From Lentisphaerota bacterium (GTDB lineage Bacteria; Verrucomicrobiota; Kiritimatiellia; UBA8416; JAIOPI01), in NCBI GenBank assembly GCA_021413965.1, contig JAIOPI010000004.1, positions 372,001-436,000 on the forward strand: a stretch of 64,000 nt of DNA, given 5' to 3'. The number at the start of each line of letters is the position of its first letter. The first letter of the stretch is position 1. The notes below the pieces were generated by a model. The model searched no databases and had not been told where the DNA came from. It saw only the letters and a list, made by a program, of their open reading frames with translations. A program made the position numbers and the translations under genes. Positions 33,846 to 40,925 of this stretch are shown here, in pieces.

Positions 33846-35567
33846 TCACCGCACCGCGGCCGGCGCGGGCGGAACGTCGGCCAGCCAGTACGTCGTGATC
33901 GGCTTGACGTGGACCTTGGCCGCGTAGGCCCCGGGCAGTCGCTGCAGCCACGGACTCGCAATCACCGGATTCGCGGCGACGATCGGCTGCAACTGATAAC
34001 CCGCGCGCGCCAGCTCCGCCTGGTGCTCCGCCGTCGCCAGCACCGGCCTGGGGAGCCCGTCCACGCCAAGCGTCGGCGACTCGCCCAGTTCCACAACGGC
34101 GTACCGGCCGCCCGCGAGCACGCGCAACTGGCCCGTGGCGGAACTCGCCAACCCCAGCGTGAACACTCGCCGCTCATCCGGACGGACCTGGTCCAGCGCG
34201 CTCACCACCGCTGTCAGCGGCGAAGGGGAAAAGACCGGGCGGATACAGGCCCCAACCAGCGCGAACACCAGGACGCCCGCCGCGGCCACCCACGTCCAGC
34301 GCACCTGGTCGTCCGCCGCGCGCAAGGCCACAAGCCCATAGGCCCCCAACGCCGTCAACACCAGCCCGCCGGCCGCCAGCCGCCAGTCTGTCGCCAGGCC
34401 AGCCAGCGCGAGCAAACCGCCGGCGAGCAGCGCAAGGATGGCGAACGCGCGGATCAGCCGGCCCATCCACACCTGGCAGCGCGGCTCGGATGCAAAGGAG
34501 GACAGCACGCCCGCCAGCAGGACCGCCACCGACGGGTAGGCGGAGACGAGGTAGCGCGTCCGGCGGATGTTGCCAAACGTGAAGAAGATCACCAGCACCA
34601 CGGCCAGGCTGAACAGGAAGATGCACGCCGCGCGGTGACGGCTCCAGAACGCAACCACCGCGCGCGGACGCCAGACCAGCCCCACGGCAAGGAGGAGCGT
34701 CCAGGGAAACGCGTGGCGAATAATGGCGAACGCGTAGTTCGAGAAGTTGACGAACACGAAGGACGGACTGCGCGCCACGCGTGCCCCCACCTGGTCCGCG
34801 AAGCAGGCCTGCAACGCCTCGAGCCCGTGGCGCTCCAGCATCGCCACGTACCAGAACGCGCCCAAGGCCACCCCCAGGAATATGCACGGCACGTTCAGCA
34901 GCCGCGCGGTGCGGGCGCGCTCGGGACAGGCAAGCGCCCAGAACAACGCGTTGGCCGCCAGCGGACACAGCCCGAGCAACCCCTTGCTTTGCACCGCCAG
35001 CCCCATGCCCCCATACACGAGCAGCGGATCCACCCACGACGGGCGATCGCCAAACCAGATGCGAGCGAAGCCCCACATGCTCACCAGGACGAACAGGCAG
35101 ACCAGCATGTCGGGCGTCACGCGCGTGGACAGCGTCAGCAGTTCGACGTTGGACGCCAGAACCAGCGCCGCCAGGAACGCGAGACGGCGATCGCGCCAGA
35201 CCGTCAACGCCAAGCGCCAGGTGAGCACCACCATCAGGACACCGGCAAGGAGAAATGGCAGGCGCGCGGCCAGCAGATGGATGCCCAGGGCTCGAAAAGA
35301 AACCGCCGTGGCCCAGTACGTCAGGATCGGCTTCAGCAGGCGAATCTGGCCGTCCGGGTAATGCGGCGTCCAGTAATCTCCGGTCTGCGTCATTTGCAGC
35401 GCCGCATCCGTGTAGAAGCGCTCGTCACCATGAAACTTGGCAGGACTTGGGATGACCGCCATCAGGCAAAGCGCAAACCCGGCGAGGAGCACCACGCCAA
35501 GCGCCCGCCCCGGGGGGGCTTGGTCACGGGCGGGCATCACAGGCGGTTCTGCTTCACGGGTCGGCAT
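33846..35567 (-). CDS. GT39/ArnT-like membrane glycosyltransferase
   Basis: 573 residues. A polytopic inner-membrane enzyme of the PMT/ArnT type that moves a sugar from a polyprenyl phosphate donor to a lipid or protein on the outer face. The first helix is followed by FHGDERFYTDAA, the conserved Asp-Glu pair of the family, and by LLKPILTYWATA. About eleven helices span residues 25-470, and a soluble C-terminal domain follows. The start is uncertain between 35567 and 35537; neither has a good ribosome site. It stands apart from the Mla-like operon by 150 bases. The substrate is unknown. Confidence 0.78.
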   Translation of the reverse strand: MPTREAEPPVMPARDQAPPGRALGVVLLAGFALCLMAVIPSPAKFHGDERFYTDAALQMTQTGDYWTPHYPDGQIRLLKPILTYWATAVSFRALGIHLLAARLPFLLAGVLMVVLTWRLALTVWRDRRLAFLAALVLASNVELLTLSTRVTPDMLVCLFVLVSMWGFARIWFGDRPSWVDPLLVYGGMGLAVQSKGLLGLCPLAANALFWALACPERARTARLLNVPCIFLGVALGAFWYVAMLERHGLEALQACFADQVGARVARSPSFVFVNFSNYAFAIIRHAFPWTLLLAVGLVWRPRAVVAFWSRHRAACIFLFSLAVVLVIFFTFGNIRRTRYLVSAYPSVAVLLAGVLSSFASEPRCQVWMGRLIRAFAILALLAGGLLALAGLATDWRLAAGGLVLTALGAYGLVALRAADDQVRWTWVAAAGVLVFALVGACIRPVFSPSPLTAVVSALDQVRPDERRVFTLGLASSATGQLRVLAGGRYAVVELGESPTLGVDGLPRPVLATAEHQAELARAGYQLQPIVAANPVIASPWLQRLPGAYAAKVHVKPITTYWLADVPPAPAAVR

Positions 35568-35644
35568 GGGACGGCATAGTGCCGAGGCCTGACACCGGGC
35601 GGCAAGGAGAAAGCGGCTAATGCACGTTCCGCGCACACACCCGG

Positions 35645-35662
35645 CACGGTGAAGACACCGTG
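35645..35662. other. Perfect hairpin between operons
   Basis: CACGGTG (35645-35651) and CACCGTG (35656-35662) form a 7-bp stem with loop AAGA, 55 bases beyond the end of the Mla-like operon. No T run is present; it may be a terminator stem or a repeat. Confidence 0.3.
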
Positions 35663-35716
35663 ACAGCCAGACCATGGTCGACGCACGTCCTGACGAACCG
35701 CGCCAATCACGCGATT

Positions 35717-36667
35717 TCACTTGGCCGGCGGACTGACATGCCCCTCAGCCGCGGCGCGCGCTTCGGCGATGGAGATCGTGATGCTGCCGAGCAGGTCGCT
35801 CAGAAGTTCCTGCAATTCCGGATTGGCGGCCTGCGCGTTGGCCGCGAGGCCGCGCTCCACGAGTGTCAGTGCCCCCACGGGATCGCCCTGCGCCTGCAGA
35901 CTGCGGGCCGCGCGGTAGAAGCGGTCCACCGCGCCTCCGGCATCCTGCGCCTGGAGGCTGGCCTCGCCCGCGCGCCCAAGGGCCTCGGCCATGGGCCGGG
36001 GCTGTCCGGCGCGCTGCCAGGCATCCGCGGCCGCATCAAAGTCGCTGGTCGCCTGGGTCGCGTTGCCCGCCAGCATCGCGACCCTGCCCGACAAGCTGGC
36101 ATGCGCGGCGTCGAGTGCATGCCCCTGGTCCTGCTTACGCAACCCGTCGGCGGCCTGGAGCGCGGCGGCCGCACCGGCCTGGTCGCCGCCGTCGGCGGCA
36201 CATTCCCCGCGCGCCAGCCAGACCTCGACTCGCTGCGCATCGGACTTGCTCGCCGCGAAGGCGAGGTCAAGCGCGCGGCGCGCCTCATCGCCCTGCCCGG
36301 CCGCCTGTGCCGCGCGGGCGGCGAGCAGCAACGCCGGCTGCGAATCCATGCGCCAGCGGCCGAACTCGGCCAGCGCCTCGCGCAGCGTGACCCGCGCCTC
36401 GGCCGGTCGCCCCAGCGACAGCTGGCAGGCCGCCAGGTTGTAGCCGCTGCGTGCAATCTCCGGCCCGTCATCGCGTGCCCGCGCGCGCTGCATGGCCAGT
36501 TCGTAAAAACGCGCCGCCTGCAACGTCGCGCCGCGGTCATAGGCCGCGCGGCCACTGGACGCCAACTGCGCGGTGCGCGCATCCACCGCCACCGGCGCCC
36601 GCGTCGAACATCCGGCGGCGAGGATGACCATCAAGGGCAGCAGGTGAAGGGAGTGGGTGTGCCTCAT
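35717..36667 (-). CDS. TPR-like lipoprotein at the end of the Mla-like operon
   Basis: 316 residues. The signal peptide ends ILAAGC with Cys at residue 20. The mature part is Ala-rich and helical, with repeats of the type A-x-A-A-x-x-L-G-R-x-x-E-A-R (for example around YNLAACQLSLGRPAEAR and GEASLQAQDAGGAV), consistent with about six tetratricopeptide units. The ATG overlaps the mlaD stop (ATGA). In many MCE systems the last gene encodes an outer-membrane lipoprotein such as PqiC; here a TPR lipoprotein takes that place, perhaps as a periplasmic or outer-membrane partner. That role is inferred from position. Confidence 0.72.
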   Translation of the reverse strand: MRHTHSLHLLPLMVILAAGCSTRAPVAVDARTAQLASSGRAAYDRGATLQAARFYELAMQRARARDDGPEIARSGYNLAACQLSLGRPAEARVTLREALAEFGRWRMDSQPALLLAARAAQAAGQGDEARRALDLAFAASKSDAQRVEVWLARGECAADGGDQAGAAAALQAADGLRKQDQGHALDAAHASLSGRVAMLAGNATQATSDFDAAADAWQRAGQPRPMAEALGRAGEASLQAQDAGGAVDRFYRAARSLQAQGDPVGALTLVERGLAANAQAANPELQELLSDLLGSITISIAEARAAAEGHVSPPAK

Positions 36668-37572
36668 GGCGCCCGCACCTCCGACGCGGGGATCAGCGCC
36701 GATGGCTCGGGCTGCGGGACATAGGACCGGATCAGCCAGTGATGCTGAATGCCTTCGATCAGCCGCTCGGACTCGCGAATCGTCTCCTGGGTCTGGAGGA
36801 CCAGCCCGGGCAGGTCGTCCACTTCATCGCCAAGTTTGGCCGCCATCGGCGGCAGTTGCGCCGTCGTCCGCTTCAGGTCATCCAGCGCCGCGTTGATCTT
36901 GTCGAGGATGCCCTTGAGATCGTCGGCCACCTGCGGATCGCGAAGCATCTTGCCCGCGGCGCCCTCGCCCCGCCCAAGGCCCGCCGTGATCTGCTCCAGA
37001 TTCGCCAGCAGCTTCATCAGCGGCTCGTCGGGATTGCGCAGGTCCGCCGCCAGCTTGCCGTATTCGCCAACGGTCTGCCGCAGCTCCTCGATGGCCGGCA
37101 CCGTCGTCTCGCGGATCTGCTTGAGCAGGTCCTCCATCATCTCCGTCAGCTCCGTATCCTTGACCGCGGCCAGCCGGGCGGCAGGATCCAGCAGATCCCC
37201 CTGGCCCTTCGTGATCTCGATGAACGCGTCGCCCGCAATGCCGAAGCGCTTCTTGACGATGGCTTTGGAGTCGGACCGGACGAAGCGCAGGAAATCGCCC
37301 TTGACGGAAAGCACGCCCGCCATGTGTCCATCGTCCTCAACCACGATGCGCTCGACCTTGCCCACGGACGTTCCCAGGATTTCCACGGCCGCGCCCTTCT
37401 GAATGCCCAGCGAGCCCTCCACCGGAAAATCCACATGGAAGCGACGGACGGGGGTGAACCACTCCTGGGCATGCCCCGCCAGCAGAATGCCCGCCATGAG
37501 CAACGCCACGATGAACAGGACAAACGTCCCGACAATCTCGTTTACGTACCGGAATTTGAAAGGCTTCGCCAT
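36664..37572 (-). CDS. MlaD-family substrate-binding protein (MCE domain)
   Basis: 302 residues. An inner-membrane anchored MCE protein that forms the periplasmic ring of lipid transporters. One N-terminal helix (about residues 13-32) is followed by the MCE domain with FPVEGSLGIQKGAAVEILGTSVGKVERI and a helical region (about 150-270), which could form a needle or channel as in longer MCE proteins. The ATG at 37572 was chosen because it begins the MAKPFKFRYVNEIVG anchor region; longer frames run backwards through the upstream gene. Its start overlaps the end of the mlaF-like gene by 31 bases, and its stop overlaps the TPR lipoprotein start. Confidence 0.86.
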   Translation of the reverse strand: MAKPFKFRYVNEIVGTFVLFIVALLMAGILLAGHAQEWFTPVRRFHVDFPVEGSLGIQKGAAVEILGTSVGKVERIVVEDDGHMAGVLSVKGDFLRFVRSDSKAIVKKRFGIAGDAFIEITKGQGDLLDPAARLAAVKDTELTEMMEDLLKQIRETTVPAIEELRQTVGEYGKLAADLRNPDEPLMKLLANLEQITAGLGRGEGAAGKMLRDPQVADDLKGILDKINAALDDLKRTTAQLPPMAAKLGDEVDDLPGLVLQTQETIRESERLIEGIQHHWLIRSYVPQPEPSALIPASEVRAP

Positions 37573-38240
37573 GGGCACATTCTCGTTTCCTTCAACTCGA
37601 AGATCAAGGTCGGGTTCAAGCCCGGATGGCGCGCGTCCGCCGCGTTCGACGTCAGCCAGATCACCGCCGCGCCACCCGCCCGTGCCGCCCGGAGCTGCGC
37701 GAGCAGCGCCGCCGTCCACGGCGCCTCGAGTTCGTGCGCGGCATGGTCGCACACCAGGAGGGCGGGCTGCCCCAGAAACGCACGGACCCACTGCGCACAA
37801 CGCAGCGTGCTGCGATCCACGGCGTGGGGCCGTCCCGTCGGCAGATCGGCCAGCCCGAACTCGCGGGCCAGCCGTCGCGCCTCATCCTGAATGTCCGCCT
37901 CCGCACGGGTGGTGTGATAGCGCTGGGACAGCGTGATATTCTCGTCCACATCCAGATTGCTGAGCCAGCCGCCGGCATCGAAAACCCGCCCGATCCGGCC
38001 GCGCAGGGCCGCCGCACGGCCCGGCGACAGCCCCCGCCAATCGTGGCCGCTGAACGTGACGGACCCCTCCTCCGGATTCACCAGCCCCTGGGCAAGATCG
38101 GGTAGCGGCGTGCGGTGGTGGCCAGCCGGCACGCGCAACAGCAGCAGGTCACCGGCATCCAGCGCGACGTCGACGCCGTCCAGCCCGCCGTCGTAGGCAT
38201 CCGACGCGGCACACCGGACATTCTGGAACTGGAGCATCAT
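37542..38240 (-). CDS. MlaF-like ABC ATPase with all catalytic motifs lost
   Basis: 232 residues. The layout is that of an ABC transporter ATPase and the gene sits where mlaF belongs, but every catalytic motif is changed. The Walker A position (residues 37-46) reads VPAGHHRTPL without GKS/T. The Q-loop has VFDAGG (Asp for Gln). The LSGGQ signature position reads VDRSTLRCAQ. Walker B ends LLVCDH, so the catalytic Glu is His. The switch His is missing in IWLTSNAAD. Still visible are the fold markers: GSVTFSGHDWRGL, IGRVFDAGGWLSNLDVDENITL and the helical AEADIQDEARRLAREFGLADLP. The frame is open and undamaged, so this is not a simple pseudogene. The start at 38240 overlaps the mlaE stop (ATGA). 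It may be a structural, non-hydrolysing partner of MlaE. Confidence 0.78.
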   Translation of the reverse strand: MMLQFQNVRCAASDAYDGGLDGVDVALDAGDLLLLRVPAGHHRTPLPDLAQGLVNPEEGSVTFSGHDWRGLSPGRAAALRGRIGRVFDAGGWLSNLDVDENITLSQRYHTTRAEADIQDEARRLAREFGLADLPTGRPHAVDRSTLRCAQWVRAFLGQPALLVCDHAAHELEAPWTAALLAQLRAARAGGAAVIWLTSNAADARHPGLNPTLIFELKETRMCPWRSLSNSGT

Positions 38241-39025
38241 AGGTAGGTCACCAGGGACACGAGGAGCGACGTGACGAAGAGCGCGGAGATCGATCGCACG
38301 ACGCCGCGGGTGGCGGCCTGCGGCACCTCCGTGGTGGCCGCGCCCACACTGAGCCCCTCCGTGCAGCAGGTGACGCCGGTCAGAATGCCCGGCACGAACG
38401 TCTTGACCAGCAGGTTGAAGACATCGGCCTTGGTCAGCGCGCCGAAGACGGTGTCCACAAAACGCATCGGCTCCATATCCGTGGCGCCGAGCAGAACGCC
38501 GCTCAGATAGCCGCTGAGCAGCGACACGCCCACGAAGATGATCGTCAGGCAGAAGACCGAAATGGCTACGCCCAGCACGCGGGGCACCACCAGGTAGATG
38601 AACGGATCGAGGCCCTGCGCGTCCAGCAGGTGAACCTCCCCGTTGACCTTCATGTTGCCCAGCTCCGTGGCGATGGCCGTGCCGCTGCGCCCGATCACCA
38701 CGAAGTTCGTCAGCAGCGGGCCCACCTCGCGGATGACCACGGCCACGAGCACAGGCCCCAGCAGATGGCCCTGGCCCACGGCGGTCAGCCATACCTGGGT
38801 CTGCACCACGATGGAGACGCCGACCATGAAGGCAATGAAAGAGACGAACCGCGTGGCATCGTAGCCGGTGAACAGGATCTGCCGCGCGAGCACGTTGCGC
38901 ACCGTGCGGCGCCACGTGCCGGCACGCGCCGCCACCTGCAACGCGCTCCAGGCCACGGCCAGCAGATACCGCACGTCCCGCCACTTCGCCAGGGTGACGC
39001 TGCCGATGGTTCCAAGCCACGTCAT
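38237..39025 (-). CDS. MlaE-family lipid transporter permease
   Basis: 262 residues with about five or six membrane helices. MlaE permeases sit between the ATPase and the MCE ring and move phospholipids. The conserved core is intact: IREVGPLLTNFVVIGRSGTAIATELGNMKVNGEV, followed by a coupling-helix-like LLDAQGLDP and YLVVPRVLGV. The ATG at 39025 overlaps the corA stop (ATGA) and its own stop overlaps the mlaF-like start (ATGA). Longer frames run into corA. Conservation here contrasts with decay in the ATPase next to it. Confidence 0.88.
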   Translation of the reverse strand: MTWLGTIGSVTLAKWRDVRYLLAVAWSALQVAARAGTWRRTVRNVLARQILFTGYDATRFVSFIAFMVGVSIVVQTQVWLTAVGQGHLLGPVLVAVVIREVGPLLTNFVVIGRSGTAIATELGNMKVNGEVHLLDAQGLDPFIYLVVPRVLGVAISVFCLTIIFVGVSLLSGYLSGVLLGATDMEPMRFVDTVFGALTKADVFNLLVKTFVPGILTGVTCCTEGLSVGAATTEVPQAATRGVVRSISALFVTSLLVSLVTYL

Positions 39026-40002
39026 ATCCACTTCCGACGCTTCATCACGACCAACAGTGTGCCGGCGATGGTCAGCGCGACCGCCCAGAAGAATGCGTAG
39101 CCGTACTTCCACGACATTTCCGGCATGTTCGGCAGGTTCATGCCGTAGACGCCGCACAGGAAGCTCAGCGGCAGAAAGATCGCACTGATGGTCGTCAGCC
39201 GGTTGACCACCTTGTTCGTGCGGTGGCTGACCATGCCCATGTAGAGGTTGAGCGATTCGTTCAGCACCTCGCGCTCCGTGGTGATGTCGCTGCCCAGGCG
39301 CTCCAGCGTACCTGCCATGTTATGCAGGAACGGCTGCGTCGACTCACTGACGAAAGGCGAGCGGCGCGACGAGAGCTCGTGCATCAACTCGCGGGCGGCC
39401 AGCACGATCTTGCGAAACAGCAAGATATCCTGCGTGAGGTCGGCCACATGCCGGAAAATGGTGTCGTCAACCGTGCTGAACAGGTTGAGCTGCACCTGCT
39501 CCACGGCGTCCGAAAAACCGCGCAGCGTGCGGCGGTAGGATTCAATCAGGTGGTCGCCAATTTCATAGATCAGAAAGCCCGGGCTCTTGGCGAACTTGAT
39601 GAAATCGTCCCGGTAGGTGCGCCGCATGTGCTTCAGGAACTCGGCCCCGCGACGCCGGAACGTGACGATGAAGCGCTCTGCCAGGATAATGTCGACATGC
39701 GCCGCCACGAGGCGCCCCTGCTCGAAGCGGGCTTCGCTGACCGCAAAATGCAGGCAATCCTCGTAGACGTCGTAACGTCCCTCGCGGTCCGGGCCGATGA
39801 CTTCATCCAGGGCCATGGCATTGATGCCCAGTGCCGCGAGCAATAGCCGGCACTCCGCGCACGCGGTCGACGCGGTCGCGCAGGGCGAACAGTCCACGTC
39901 CACCCAGCCATACGCACCGGTCGCGAGGGCCGCCGGAAGGTCCGCGGGCGCAAGCGTGGTTTCGGTCCGGGTCTCGAAGTTGAAGGCAACAACCGTGAGC
40001 AT
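39022..40002 (-). CDS. corA: CorA-family divalent metal ion channel
   Basis: 326 residues. The N-terminal cytoplasmic funnel ends in two membrane helices near the C-terminus, with the YGMNLPNMPE motif (GMN at residues 287-289) between them and the basic KRRKW end typical of the family. It should form a pentameric magnesium or cobalt channel. A CACAECR-like Cys cluster (ATASTACAECR) near residue 50 is unusual. The ATG at 40002 has no ribosome site; a promoter places transcription start at about 40003, so the mRNA is probably leaderless. The stop overlaps mlaE, making it the first gene of the lipid transport operon. Confidence 0.9.
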   Translation of the reverse strand: MLTVVAFNFETRTETTLAPADLPAALATGAYGWVDVDCSPCATASTACAECRLLLAALGINAMALDEVIGPDREGRYDVYEDCLHFAVSEARFEQGRLVAAHVDIILAERFIVTFRRRGAEFLKHMRRTYRDDFIKFAKSPGFLIYEIGDHLIESYRRTLRGFSDAVEQVQLNLFSTVDDTIFRHVADLTQDILLFRKIVLAARELMHELSSRRSPFVSESTQPFLHNMAGTLERLGSDITTEREVLNESLNLYMGMVSHRTNKVVNRLTTISAIFLPLSFLCGVYGMNLPNMPEMSWKYGYAFFWAVALTIAGTLLVVMKRRKWI

Positions 40003-40009
40003 GCGCGTG

Positions 40010-40038
40010 ATGCTATCGGATGCCCCCCGCCCCCGCAA
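40010..40038 (-). promoter_or_regulatory. corA-mla operon promoter
   Basis: Minus strand TTGCGG (40033-40038), 17 bases, TAGCAT (40010-40015). Seven bases separate the -10 from the ATG at 40002, so the start of transcription and translation nearly coincide. Confidence 0.42.
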
Positions 40039-40079
40039 GCCTGCGACCGCCGGCGGCCATCGCGCGCCGCCGCGCACCC

Positions 40080-40922
40080 TCACGCCACCCGCACGCGCTC
40101 CCCGGTGCGGGCCAGTGTGGCGTCGGGCCAGGCGCGGGCCACCTGGCGGGCGAGACGGTCGAGCGCGCGATCGGTCTGGTCCGGCGCGTGGTGCGTAATC
40201 AGCAGCCGCCTGACGCCCGTGGCGCGGGCCAGCGCGACGCACTCCTCCCACGTGCTGTGGCCCCAGCCGGCGTGCGCAGCGTAGGTGCCGCGCGAGTACT
40301 GCCCGTCCATGATCAGCACGCGGGCGGGCGTCGGCTCCCGGCACAGCGCAGCCAGCGCGCCCTGCGCGGCGGGCGTCGAGCGCGCCCACTCCACGTCGGT
40401 GGCCACCACGACCGCCTTGGGACCTTCCTCAAGGCGATAGGCGGTGCAGCCGCCGGGATGCTGGACCGGGCACCAGCGCACGCGCAAGGCCCCGATCCGC
40501 AGCGGGTGGGTGCCGCAGGTGCGCGGCAGGTTCCGATACCGCACCGCCGCGCCCATATCCTCAACTTGCAACGGCCAGAACGGCGCGTGCAGCAGGCGCG
40601 GCATGACGTCGCGCACCACGTGCCGCCCACGGCTGGGCGCCGCCATGGTGACCGTCCAGCGTCGATCGTACAACAGGCCCAGCGCCGGCAACCCCATCGT
40701 GTGATCCAGGTGATAGTGCGTCAGCAACAGGTGGACACGCCGCGGCCCGTGCTGCTTCTGCAGCCGCGCCCCGAGAGCGCGCACGCCCGTGCCGGCATCC
40801 ACGATGACGCGCTCGCCCGCCGCCCCCTCCACCAGGTACGACGTCGTCTCGCCGCCGTACCGCATGTAGCCGGGTTGGGCGACGGGATGCGTCCCGCGGC
40901 AGCCCCCAATGATCACGTGCAT
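40080..40922 (-). CDS. Metallo-beta-lactamase-fold hydrolase
   Basis: 280 residues. THYHLDH (residues 68-74) is the HxHxDH metal site; further ligands are expected at the His in VQHPGG, the Asp in ATDVEW, and the His pair in ITHHAPDQTD. The N-terminal IIGGCRGTHPV and GGETTSYLVE match the group that includes RNase Z-like and phosphodiesterase-like members. No signal peptide. The ATG is three bases after the cyclase gene stop, so they are one operon; a cyclic nucleotide phosphodiesterase role is an attractive but unproven inference from that pairing. Confidence 0.8.
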   Translation of the reverse strand: MHVIIGGCRGTHPVAQPGYMRYGGETTSYLVEGAAGERVIVDAGTGVRALGARLQKQHGPRRVHLLLTHYHLDHTMGLPALGLLYDRRWTVTMAAPSRGRHVVRDVMPRLLHAPFWPLQVEDMGAAVRYRNLPRTCGTHPLRIGALRVRWCPVQHPGGCTAYRLEEGPKAVVVATDVEWARSTPAAQGALAALCREPTPARVLIMDGQYSRGTYAAHAGWGHSTWEECVALARATGVRRLLITHHAPDQTDRALDRLARQVARAWPDATLARTGERVRVA

Positions 40923-40925
40923 GGT

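Noticed and set aside
37542..38240. mlaF-like gene as a pseudogene
   Set aside because: The frame is complete, overlaps its neighbours as a working operon would, and keeps fold-level segments; selective loss of only catalytic residues fits a kept, non-catalytic protein better.
37542..39020. A longer version of the mlaF-like gene reading through mlaE
   Set aside because: The added 260 residues lie in another frame of the well-conserved mlaE gene; the ATGA overlap at 38237-38240 gives the real start.
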